Of a DNA stretch of 10,145 nucleotides, positions 1 through 7,113 are shown piece after piece. The notes under the pieces are model-generated. The model saw only the letters and a program-made list of their open reading frames with translations, ran no database searches and was not told the DNA's origin. The position numbers and the translations under genes were made by a program. The first letter of the stretch is position 1, and every line of letters begins with the position of its first letter. Source of the stretch: Flavobacteriaceae bacterium (GTDB lineage: Bacteria > Bacteroidota > Bacteroidia > Flavobacteriales > Flavobacteriaceae); NCBI GenBank assembly GCA_018608735.1, contig JABAYZ010000002.1:1-10145 (forward strand), in the 5' to 3' direction.

Positions 1-61
1 GCCTTAATCTATGTGTGATTATCATTCATAATTGTTATTTTTAACCAAAATTAAATTCAAA

Positions 62-1150
62 ATGGCAAAGAATACGATCCTAGATAAAAATGCACTTACA
101 TTCTTAGAAGATTATCTCAACAATGCAGCTCCAACAGGCTACGAATGGGACGGTCAAAAACTATGGATGGACTATTTAAAACCTTATGTAGATACTTTCA
201 TTACGGATACCTACGGAACAGCGGTAGGCGTTATAAATCCAGATGCAACATTTAAGGTGGTGATTGAAGGTCATGCCGATGAAATTTCATGGTATGTCAA
301 CTATATTTCTGATGACGGACTTATTTATGTCATCCGAAATGGAGGAAGTGACCATCAGATAGCTCCTAGTAAAATTGTCAATATTCATACCAAAAAAGGG
401 ATTGTTAAAGGTGTTTTTGGTTGGCCGGCAATTCATACGCGTAGCGCAGCAAAAGAACAAGCGCCAAAACTTGATAATATTTTTATTGATATTGGCTGTA
501 AAACCAAAGAAGCCGTTGATAAATTAGGCGTTCATGTAGGCTGTGTTATCACCTATCCAGACACCTTCCACGTTCTAAATAAAGATCATTTTGTATGCCG
601 TGCATTGGACAACCGAATGGGTGGTTTTATGATTGCTCAAGTCGCACGTTTATTACATGAAAATAAAAAAACACTTCCTTTTGGTTTATACATTACAAAC
701 TCCGTTCAAGAAGAAATTGGTTTACGCGGTGCTGAAATGATCACACATACCATTCAACCCAATGTGGCTATTGTTACGGATGTGACCCATGATACCACCA
801 CGCCAATGATTGAAAAAAAGACCCAAGGCCATTGTGAAATGGGCAAAGGTCCTGTGATCGCTTATGCGCCAGCAGTACAACAAAAATTACGGGATTTAAT
901 TACTGAAACCGCCGAAACCCATAAAATCCCCTTTCAACGTGCTGCACTATCCAGAGCAACGGGTACAGATACTGATGCCTTTGCGTATAGTAATGGTGGC
1001 GTGGCTTCAGCGTTGATTTCATTACCATTACGATATATGCATACCACTGTAGAAATGGTGCACCGTGATGATGTTGAAAATGTCATTAAAATGATTTATG
1101 AAACCTTATTAAACATTAAAGACGGCGAAACATTTTCGTACTTTGACTAA
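62..1150 (+). CDS. M42 family metallopeptidase (glutamyl/deblocking aminopeptidase-like)
   Basis: Predicted cytoplasmic di-metal aminopeptidase that trims amino acids from short peptides. The family is often mislabelled endoglucanase or cellulase. Using the ATG at 62 the protein has 362 residues, the usual length. The complete M42 metal and catalytic set is visible: His71 and Asp73 in GHADE, Asp183 in ALDNRMGG, the catalytic Glu217 with Glu218 in QEEIGLRG, Asp240 in VTDVTHD, and His327 in YMHTTVEMVH. An in-frame TTG at 32 would add ten residues (LFLTKIKFK-type) that do not look like an M42 N terminus, so I prefer ATG 62. It is preceded by A-rich sequence without a Shine-Dalgarno, as is usual in Bacteroidota. 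The gene is first of a plus-strand tandem; the NUDIX gene begins six bases after its stop. There is no signal peptide. Family assignment is secure; the natural substrate is unknown. Confidence 0.95.
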   Translation: MAKNTILDKNALTFLEDYLNNAAPTGYEWDGQKLWMDYLKPYVDTFITDTYGTAVGVINPDATFKVVIEGHADEISWYVNYISDDGLIYVIRNGGSDHQIAPSKIVNIHTKKGIVKGVFGWPAIHTRSAAKEQAPKLDNIFIDIGCKTKEAVDKLGVHVGCVITYPDTFHVLNKDHFVCRALDNRMGGFMIAQVARLLHENKKTLPFGLYITNSVQEEIGLRGAEMITHTIQPNVAIVTDVTHDTTTPMIEKKTQGHCEMGKGPVIAYAPAVQQKLRDLITETAETHKIPFQRAALSRATGTDTDAFAYSNGGVASALISLPLRYMHTTVEMVHRDDVENVIKMIYETLLNIKDGETFSYFD

Positions 1151-1156
1151 TTAGTA

Positions 1157-1705
1157 GTGGACGAATTTTTAGACATTTGGAGTGCTGATGGACAACCAAC
1201 AGGACAAACGAGCTTGAAAGGTGAAGCCCACCGTAACGGGTGGTTCCATCCAACGGTACATGTGTGGTTTTATACGCCTGCTCCTGCGCTATTACTTCAA
1301 AAACGAAGTCTCACAAAAGAAACCTATCCAGGGTTTTGGGACGTATCTGTAGCTGGTCATGTCACTGCTGGAGAATCGATCCTAGAGGGCGCTTTACGAG
1401 AAGTCAAAGAAGAAATTGGATTGGATATACAAGAAGCTGACTTAACACCTCTAGACATCCGGAAAAACACCAATCGGTTCGATAATGGCATTATAGACTG
1501 CGAATTTCAACATGTGTTTTTAGTGAAATTGGAAACTCCTGTTTCTCAACTCCGCATTCAAGAAACGGAGGTGGATGCCGTGCAATTGTTTTCTTTTGAT
1601 GAACTCCAAATCTGCATGCTACAAAAACACCCCACTTATGATATTGTCCCTGCCGATATGCGCTATTACCAATTTGTGATGGATGCGGTGTTAAAAATCC
1701 TATAA
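1157..1705 (+). CDS. NUDIX hydrolase (IPP-isomerase-like subgroup)
   Basis: Hydrolase of the NUDIX superfamily, which cleaves nucleoside diphosphates linked to another group; the exact substrate cannot be read from sequence. The protein has 182 residues. The 23-residue NUDIX box is perfect at residues 67-89: Gly67, Glu73, then REVKEEIGL at 81-89. The N-terminal part (about residues 1-60) with the HPTVHVWFY strand resembles the subgroup related to isopentenyl-diphosphate isomerase, found widely in Flavobacteriia. The start is a GTG; upstream, in the same frame, come only two codons and then the stop of the M42 gene, so no ATG is available, and the first residues (DEFLDIWSADG) fit a normal N terminus. 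The six-base gap implies co-transcription and perhaps translational coupling with the M42 peptidase gene. A house-cleaning role is a guess. Confidence 0.92.
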   Translation: MDEFLDIWSADGQPTGQTSLKGEAHRNGWFHPTVHVWFYTPAPALLLQKRSLTKETYPGFWDVSVAGHVTAGESILEGALREVKEEIGLDIQEADLTPLDIRKNTNRFDNGIIDCEFQHVFLVKLETPVSQLRIQETEVDAVQLFSFDELQICMLQKHPTYDIVPADMRYYQFVMDAVLKIL

Positions 1706-1712
1706 TTAACTG

Positions 1713-1720
1713 TAGTTTTG
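1713..1720 (+). promoter_or_regulatory. Candidate -7 box (TAGTTTTG) before the MFS gene
   Basis: TAGTTTTG followed by C matches the Bacteroidota TAnnTTTG -7 consensus and lies in the 19-base gap between the NUDIX and exporter genes. I see no TTG at the expected -33 distance. If used, transcription would begin at or next to the exporter ATG at 1725, giving a leaderless or nearly leaderless message. The motif is short and AT-rich, so chance occurrence is possible. Confidence 0.35.
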
Positions 1721-1724
1721 CCGA

Positions 1725-2924
1725 ATGCAAAATCAACCCACTCTTAAAATTGAGTTTATAGCCATCATGGCGCTACTAATGTCTTTAGTCGCCTTGTCTA
1801 TTGATGGCATCCTTCCTGCTCTCGCTGTAATTGGTACAGACTTAGGGGTCACTAATACTCAAGACCATCAGTTATTGATTACCATGATTTTTCTTGGATT
1901 GGGATTTGGGCAACTGATTTTTGGCCCATTATCTGATAGTTATGGCAGAAAACCGATTATTTATGTAGGGTTTCTAGTTTTTGCAGTGGCGAGTATTATC
2001 TGTGTAAACACAAACAGCTACGAGATATTAATCGCTGGACGTATTCTGCAAGGTATTGGATTGGCATCGCCACGCACTTTAAGTATTGCCATGATTCGCG
2101 ATTCGTATGAAGGCGATTATATGGCCAAAGTCATGTCGTTTATTGTCATGATATTTATTCTCATCCCTATCATCGCGCCTACTTTAGGGCAGTTTTTAAT
2201 GTTCGCTTACAATTGGCAAGCCATTTTTAATGTGCAGTTAGGCCTCGGCATTTTAGTCATTTTTTGGTTTTGGAAACGGCAACCTGAAACGTTAGCAGTT
2301 TCGAATCGGATTCCTTTTAGAAGTGCAACCTTAATTTCTGGGTTTATAGAATTTTTTAAGCACCAACAAGCGTTGGCTTTCACCTTAATTTCTGGGTTTA
2401 TTACCGGATCCTTTATGGTGTATTTGAGCACCACTCAATACATTTTTGAAGTACAATACAACTTAGGAGACGACTTCCCATTAATTTTTGCCAGTTTGGC
2501 GGTGGGTGTTGGATTTGCGACCTACCTCAACGGCGTATATGTAGTCCGTATCGGCATGAAACGCATTGCCTTGGTTTCCTTAGCTGCTTATATGCTGAGT
2601 TCCCTTTTATATGTGGTATTATTTTATAATCAAGTAAATCCACCTTTATGGGTACTACTCACATTTTTTGCCTTACAATTTACTTCAGTTGGATTTTTGT
2701 TTGGAAACCTTAGAGCCTTGGCAATGCAACCCATCGGACATATTGCCGGCGTGGGTGCAGCCATCAATGGATTCATTTCTACAGTAATGGGTGTTGGTAT
2801 TGCAAGCGTTATAGGGGCTTATGTGAGCACCACCGTCTGGCCGTTGTTTTTAGGGTTTACTATATGCGGCTTTGCATCTATGGTGATTTTCCTTCTCAAC
2901 AAACCTATGGAACGTACAATTTAA
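1725..2924 (+). CDS. Bcr/CflA-type MFS multidrug efflux transporter
   Basis: Inner-membrane proton-driven drug exporter of the major facilitator superfamily, DHA1 (Bcr/CflA/MdfA-like) group. The protein has 399 residues, the normal size, with hydrophobic stretches consistent with 12 membrane segments. TM1 carries Asp27 in SIDGILPAL, the position of the acidic residue typical of this group. Motif A is intact at 67-77 (GPLSDSYGRKP), the motif B Arg is at 106 in IAGRILQGIG, and the TM5 motif C-like stretch with prolines lies at about 147-160 (IPIIAPTLGQ). The gene follows the NUDIX gene by 19 bases, so it may be third in the operon, possibly with its own promoter. Its stop overlaps the stop of the convergent hydrolase gene. 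An exact 20-bp in-frame repeat encodes TLISGFI twice (residues 202-208 and 220-226). Drug specificity is not predictable. Confidence 0.93.
   Translation: MQNQPTLKIEFIAIMALLMSLVALSIDGILPALAVIGTDLGVTNTQDHQLLITMIFLGLGFGQLIFGPLSDSYGRKPIIYVGFLVFAVASIICVNTNSYEILIAGRILQGIGLASPRTLSIAMIRDSYEGDYMAKVMSFIVMIFILIPIIAPTLGQFLMFAYNWQAIFNVQLGLGILVIFWFWKRQPETLAVSNRIPFRSATLISGFIEFFKHQQALAFTLISGFITGSFMVYLSTTQYIFEVQYNLGDDFPLIFASLAVGVGFATYLNGVYVVRIGMKRIALVSLAAYMLSSLLYVVLFYNQVNPPLWVLLTFFALQFTSVGFLFGNLRALAMQPIGHIAGVGAAINGFISTVMGVGIASVIGAYVSTTVWPLFLGFTICGFASMVIFLLNKPMERTI
2328..2347 (+). repeat. Intragenic direct repeat, copy 1 (20 bp)
   Basis: ACCTTAATTTCTGGGTTTAT occurs here and again, identically, at 2382-2401, 54 bases (18 codons) later in the same frame of the exporter gene. 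This copy encodes TLISGFI at residues 202-208, just before the predicted TM7, in the central cytoplasmic region. Flanking bases of the two copies differ. Confidence 0.9.
2382..2401 (+). repeat. Intragenic direct repeat, copy 2 (20 bp)
   Basis: Second exact copy of the repeat at 2328-2347. It encodes TLISGFI at residues 220-226, at the start of the predicted TM7, where a hydrophobic LISGF sequence is expected for this transporter group; copy 1 may therefore be the derived one. That ordering is inference. Confidence 0.9.
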
Positions 2925-3967
2925 AACGCTCCAGCATCCACATCTTTGATAAACTTAATCAAGCCTTCAAAATATATTTTTTGATCGTCAAATTGAGATA
3001 GATGACTGCCGTTAGGACACAATAAAAATCGTCCATTTTGAACTTCTTCAGCGATGAATTTCATTTGTGCGGGATCCATGGTGTCATGCGTGGCACCAAT
3101 ACTCAAAGTCGGTACTGTGATTTTGTGTAAATCAGCCTTCACATCCCAATATTTTAAGTTCGCATCCCCTTTAATCCCAAATTCACTAGGCCCTTGCATG
3201 GTCACATAAACATCATGGTTTATGTGCTTAAAACTTCTGTTTAGAGGTTCTGGCCATTCCGAGACAGGCAAACGAAGGATATGTTCGGTATAGTAATTAT
3301 TGATCACTAACTCCATATAACGTTCGTTTGAGTAATCTTCTTTTTCTTCAAAAGACATGATTTCTTTCAATACCTCTGGGTCTAATTTAGGCGCTAAAAC
3401 TTCATCCGAATATTTTTGGTAATCAGGGATTGAGGGAACCATATTAGAGATAATCAACCCTTTTAAATGCTGCTGATATTTCAAGGCATATTGCATGCCT
3501 AAAATTCCGCCCCAAGATTGCCCGTACAAATAGAAGTTATCATTTGTTAGCCCTAAAGCAATTCGCACTTGCTCCACTTCCTCCACAAAACGATCTAAAT
3601 CCCATAAGGATAAATCCTTTGGCTGATCACTATAATACGAACCTAGTTGATCATAATAGTAGTATTCAATATTTTCATTTGGAAAATACCCATCAAAGCT
3701 TTCATAGATTTCATGCGTCAGTCCAGGTCCACCATGTAAGAGTAGAACTTTCATAGTTGGATGGTTACCAACCCGTTTGGTCCACACATTGAATTCGCCT
3801 TTTGGAGTAGATATTGGAATCATTTTAATGCCGCCTAAATACTGATCTTCTTTTTCAGAACTGTCTAAGTAGTTTGATGTTGAAGTAGAAATAGAGGTTT
3901 TAATTTCTGTTTTACAAGCCGATAATAGTAATCCAAAAAGAATGATATAGACTAAATTAGTTTTCAT
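2921..3967 (-). CDS. Lipoprotein alpha/beta hydrolase, proline iminopeptidase type
   Basis: Predicted lipid-anchored peptidase of the S33 (prolyl aminopeptidase-like) alpha/beta-hydrolase family, exported and held in a membrane facing the periplasm or outside. The 348-residue protein begins with a lipoprotein signal: a basic start, a hydrophobic core, then lipobox LSAC with Cys18. The oxyanion-hole motif HGGPG is at 78-82, DQLGS at 106-110 matches the family's DQRG-type motif, and the nucleophile elbow GQSWGG at 149-154 supplies Ser151. Asp295 in GATHDTMDP and His322 in NGSHLSQ complete the likely triad. It follows acs by 14 bases on the same strand and probably shares its transcript. Its stop (2921-2923) interlocks with that of the convergent exporter. 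True substrate may be a proline-containing peptide, an amide or an ester; the HGGPG/DQ pattern favours peptidase. Confidence 0.9.
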   Translation of the reverse strand: MKTNLVYIILFGLLLSACKTEIKTSISTSTSNYLDSSEKEDQYLGGIKMIPISTPKGEFNVWTKRVGNHPTMKVLLLHGGPGLTHEIYESFDGYFPNENIEYYYYDQLGSYYSDQPKDLSLWDLDRFVEEVEQVRIALGLTNDNFYLYGQSWGGILGMQYALKYQQHLKGLIISNMVPSIPDYQKYSDEVLAPKLDPEVLKEIMSFEEKEDYSNERYMELVINNYYTEHILRLPVSEWPEPLNRSFKHINHDVYVTMQGPSEFGIKGDANLKYWDVKADLHKITVPTLSIGATHDTMDPAQMKFIAEEVQNGRFLLCPNGSHLSQFDDQKIYFEGLIKFIKDVDAGAF

Positions 3968-3981
3968 GAGATTGTATGTAT

Positions 3982-5883
3982 TTAAAGTGAATTTTTCATG
4001 ATAGTTTCCACAACTTCGGGATTTAATAAAGTACTAATATCTCCTAAATTAGATGTATCATTACTCGCAATTTTTCGAAGAATACGGCGCATTATTTTTC
4101 CAGAGCGTGTTTTTGGAAGACCAGTAGTAAACTGAATTTTATCGAGCTTCGCTATAGGACCTATTTGCTTACTAATGAGTTGATTGATTTCAGCTTTTAG
4201 AGTGTCATTTATATCGTCCGAATTTTTAAGCGTCACATACCCATATAAAGCGCTGCCCTTAATGTCATGCGGATATCCTACGATAGCCGATTCAGATACG
4301 TTTGGATGCTCGTTAATAGCATCTTCTATGGGTGCAGTCCCTAAGTTATGACCAGAGACAATAATCACATCATCCACACGCCCTGTAATGCGGTAGTGAC
4401 CGTTTTCATCTCTAAGTGCACCATCACCTGTAAAGTATTTTTGATCATAGGCAGAAAAATAGGTTTCTTTATAACGTTGATGGTTTCCCCAAATCGTACG
4501 TGCCATTGAGGGCCAAGGAAATTTAACACACAAACGCCCTTCCACAGAATTACCTTCAATTTCCACACCTTTATCGTCCATTAAAGCAGGTTGAATTCCT
4601 ACAAATGGCAAGGTTGCAAAGGCTGGCTTTCCTTCAAAACTATTCGGAATCGGAGAAATCATAATGCCGCCCGTTTCTGTCTGCCACCATGTATCCACAA
4701 TCGGACATTTACGTTTTCCAATATGATCGTTATACCAGTGCCAAGCTTCTTCATTAATGGGTTCTCCAACAGTACCTAAAACTTTTAAAGACGATAAATC
4801 GTATGGACTCACGAGCTCTAAGCCTTGTTTTGCTAAAGCGCGAATGGCAGTGGGTGCCGTATAAAACTGGGTCACCTTGTGTTTTTCGACAATGGACCAA
4901 AACCGTCCGTAATCGGGATAACTAGGTACCCCTTCAAACATCACCGTTGTGGCGCCATTTAAAAGCGGTCCATATACAATATAACTGTGCCCCGTAATCC
5001 ACCCAATATCAGCTGTACACCAATAAATGTCATTTGGTTCGTACTGAAAAATATTTTTAAACGTATAGGCCGTATAAACCATATAGCCTGCTGTGGTATG
5101 TACCATTCCTTTGGGCTGTCCTGTAGAGCCAGATGTATATAATATAAATAAGGGATCTTCAGCATCCATCACGGATGCTTCACATACTTCTGAAGCAGTA
5201 TCTAAAAGTGGTTGTAGCCAAAAATCTCTGCCCGGAACCATCGGAATATCTGTGTATATTCGTTTTACAACAAGAACCGATTCTATTCCTATACAGTCCA
5301 ATACTGCAGCATCCACAATCGATTTTAAATCAATCGTCTTTGCACCTCGATATCCACCATCACTGGTGATAAGTAGTTTACAATCACTATCGTTTATCCG
5401 TGAAGACAAAGCATTAGCTGAAAACCCAGCAAACACAACAGAATGGATCGCTCCAATTCGAGCACAAGCTAATACTGAAATGGCTAATTCCGGAATCATC
5501 GGTAAATAAATACAAACCCGATCACCTTTTTGAATGCCTTTAGTTTTCAATACATTTGCAAACTTATTAACGCGTTTGTGTAATTGCTTATAAGAAATCG
5601 CCTCTGATGGATCCTTAGGATTATTAGGTTCAAATAAAATAGCCGTTTTATCTCCGTTATGTTCTAGATGACGGTCAATACAATTTTCAGTAATGTTAAG
5701 TTGAGCCCCCTCAAACCAACTGACTTTGGGAGTTGAAAAATCCCATTCTAAAACTTTACTCCAAGGGCGTTTCCATGTGAAATTATCTTTGGCAATTTCA
5801 CCCCAAAACGCTTCTGGATTTTCAACTGAATTTTTATAACTATTTGTATAAACTTCGAAATTTTTAAGCTGATATGCAATCAT
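3982..5883 (-). CDS. acs: Acetyl-CoA synthetase (acetate--CoA ligase, AMP-forming)
   Basis: Cytoplasmic enzyme joining acetate, ATP and CoA to give acetyl-CoA, AMP and pyrophosphate, for acetate scavenging. The protein has 633 residues, slightly shorter than the enteric enzyme (about 652) mainly at the ends. The adenylation motifs are all present: P-loop YTSGSTGQPKG at 249-259, WWQTETG at 399-405, and the hinge GRVDDVIIVSGHNLG at about 501-515. Trp400 corresponds to the Trp that limits the acyl pocket to acetate in Acs, which argues against propionyl-CoA synthetase. The C-terminal PKTRSGKIMRR (590-600) holds Lys596, the catalytic lysine that is reversibly acetylated in well-studied Acs proteins; no acetyltransferase or deacetylase of that system is seen nearby. 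The start ATG lies at 5881-5883, with 120 bases shared with the divergent gene at 6004. The lipoprotein hydrolase gene follows. Confidence 0.97.
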   Translation of the reverse strand: MIAYQLKNFEVYTNSYKNSVENPEAFWGEIAKDNFTWKRPWSKVLEWDFSTPKVSWFEGAQLNITENCIDRHLEHNGDKTAILFEPNNPKDPSEAISYKQLHKRVNKFANVLKTKGIQKGDRVCIYLPMIPELAISVLACARIGAIHSVVFAGFSANALSSRINDSDCKLLITSDGGYRGAKTIDLKSIVDAAVLDCIGIESVLVVKRIYTDIPMVPGRDFWLQPLLDTASEVCEASVMDAEDPLFILYTSGSTGQPKGMVHTTAGYMVYTAYTFKNIFQYEPNDIYWCTADIGWITGHSYIVYGPLLNGATTVMFEGVPSYPDYGRFWSIVEKHKVTQFYTAPTAIRALAKQGLELVSPYDLSSLKVLGTVGEPINEEAWHWYNDHIGKRKCPIVDTWWQTETGGIMISPIPNSFEGKPAFATLPFVGIQPALMDDKGVEIEGNSVEGRLCVKFPWPSMARTIWGNHQRYKETYFSAYDQKYFTGDGALRDENGHYRITGRVDDVIIVSGHNLGTAPIEDAINEHPNVSESAIVGYPHDIKGSALYGYVTLKNSDDINDTLKAEINQLISKQIGPIAKLDKIQFTTGLPKTRSGKIMRRILRKIASNDTSNLGDISTLLNPEVVETIMKNSL

Positions 5884-6003
5884 TACTGTACAATTTGGAA
5901 GTAAATCTAAGAAATTTTAAGAAATAAAGCTCATCGATTTAATAATTTCAATGATTTCATGTTAAAATTATAAACTAACTTTGCATTCTAACCAATTTAA
6001 CTT
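5884..6003. promoter_or_regulatory. Divergent promoter region between acs and the membrane acyltransferase gene
   Basis: This 120-base, very AT-rich gap must carry the promoters of both divergent genes. On the minus strand, TAGATTTAC (5909 down to 5901) is a one-mismatch TAnnTTTG candidate for acs, 18 bases before its start; I found no convincing -33 partner. Three adjoining 9-mers at 5933-5959 (ATCGATTTA, ATAATTTCA, ATGATTTCA) resemble each other, and ATGATTTCAT at 5951-5960 is a short inverted repeat (ATGA-TT-TCAT). The inverted repeat falls near the -33 region of the plus-strand promoter, where an operator could sit. The regulator is unknown. Confidence 0.5.
5976..5983 (+). promoter_or_regulatory. 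Candidate -7 box (TAACTTTG) for the membrane acyltransferase gene
   Basis: TAACTTTG followed by C matches the Bacteroidota -7 consensus TAnnTTTG and lies 20 bases before the TTG start at 6004, implying a short leader. No clear TTG is found at the -33 position. Confidence 0.5.
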
Positions 6004-7113
6004 TTGCAATTAAACCGTCTCTATTTTATTGATGCTATTCGCGCGTTTGCAATTTTAATGATGCTGCAAGGGCACTTTATAGACACACTCTTAGCTATTG
6101 AATATAGAGACCCTAATAATATGGCGTACTCGATATGGCAGTATTTTAGAGGGATTACGGCTCCGGTATTTTTTACAATTTCAGGTTTAATTTTCACCTA
6201 TTTATTAATCAAAGCTAAAGCAAAAGGTAAACTTAACTACCGGATGCGTAGAGGCGTTGTTAGAGGCTTAATGTTGATTGGAATTGGATATGCACTACGA
6301 ATTCCTTTATTGAGATGGCTCACGGGATCTTTTGGTACTTATTTTTTAGTCATTGATGTATTACAAATAATTGGCGTTTCATTAATTTTGATTGTTGGCC
6401 TGTATATACTCAGTCAAAAAAAGACCTTATTATTTTCTATTCTAATGTTTTGTTTGGGAACGGTAATTTTTCTTTGCGAACCGCTATACAGATCTTACGA
6501 AGCAAAGGGGATTCCATTACTGTTTGCTAACTATCTTTCAAAATCACATGGATCTGTATTTAATTTAGCGCCTTGGTTTGGATATGTGGCTTATGGAGGC
6601 TTTATTGCAACTTTATTTTATAGGTATTTGATACGGCCGCGATTCAAAATTGTTATTGTCAGTAGTTTTTTTGTTGTGGGTATTGCGTTAGTTTATGGGG
6701 CTTCCAGCCTATTACATTGGCTTGCAGTCCAAACCGATTTTACACTCCTCTCCGAAGTAGCTAATTATAACTATTTATTTGTTCGCCTAGGAAATGTTTT
6801 AATTTTATTTGGACTATTCTACGCTTTAGAAGTCTACTTAAGACATCCTGTTGTTTTAAAAATTGGACAAAAAACTTTATCTATTTATGTGGTACATTTT
6901 ATACTACTCTACGGGAGTTTTACAGGGTGGGGCATCAAAAGAATTATTGGTAAAAATTTAACACCAATGGATGCAATACTAGGTGCTTTTTGTTTTTTAA
7001 TAGTCGTGAGTTTGATCTCAATTTATATTATCAAACCCAATACACAAGTGTATGGGTTTTTTAGACGACAAGCGTTTGAGCTAAAAACCTTTATAAAGTC
7101 TTTAAATAGTTAA
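6004..7113 (+). CDS. Polytopic membrane acyltransferase-like protein (DUF1624 / HGSNAT-like)
   Basis: Integral membrane protein of 369 residues with about ten hydrophobic segments (for example 51-70, 84-103, 113-134, 141-159, 187-209, 214-235, 258-279, 292-306 and 322-343). The N terminus RLYFIDAIRAFAILMMLQGHF (about 5-25), with His24, matches the opening motif of the DUF1624/heparan-alpha-glucosaminide N-acetyltransferase-like group, as do FRGITAPVFFTISG (48-61) and LAPWFGYVAYGGF (188-200). GQKTLSIYVVHF near 288-299 resembles the late motif of related acyltransferase-3 proteins. Such proteins may move an acetyl or acyl group from CoA across the membrane to a sugar, but the acceptor here is unknown. 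The start must be TTG at 6004: a stop lies directly before, at 5998-6000, and the next ATG (codon 19) would delete the conserved N terminus. The 3' end overlaps purC by 23 bases. Confidence 0.8.
   Translation: MQLNRLYFIDAIRAFAILMMLQGHFIDTLLAIEYRDPNNMAYSIWQYFRGITAPVFFTISGLIFTYLLIKAKAKGKLNYRMRRGVVRGLMLIGIGYALRIPLLRWLTGSFGTYFLVIDVLQIIGVSLILIVGLYILSQKKTLLFSILMFCLGTVIFLCEPLYRSYEAKGIPLLFANYLSKSHGSVFNLAPWFGYVAYGGFIATLFYRYLIRPRFKIVIVSSFFVVGIALVYGASSLLHWLAVQTDFTLLSEVANYNYLFVRLGNVLILFGLFYALEVYLRHPVVLKIGQKTLSIYVVHFILLYGSFTGWGIKRIIGKNLTPMDAILGAFCFLIVVSLISIYIIKPNTQVYGFFRRQAFELKTFIKSLNS

Noticed and set aside
32..61. TTG at 32 as the start of the M42 gene
   Set aside because: The extra ten residues are not typical of M42 proteins and ATG 62 gives the expected length and N terminus.
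1..61. End of an upstream gene or a promoter before the M42 gene
   Set aside because: Stops occur in every direction in this AT-rich stretch and no TAnnTTTG match is present, so neither can be supported from 61 bases.
1148..1159. M42 and NUDIX genes in the same frame, separated by one stop and two codons, hinting at a read-through fusion
   Set aside because: Each protein is full length for its family and the NUDIX gene has a plausible GTG start; I see no read-through signal such as a structured element after the stop.
5093..5509. A 138-codon plus-strand reading frame opposite acs
   Set aside because: It lies wholly antisense to a highly conserved acs region, its translation has no recognisable domain, and long antisense frames are expected opposite strong coding sequence.
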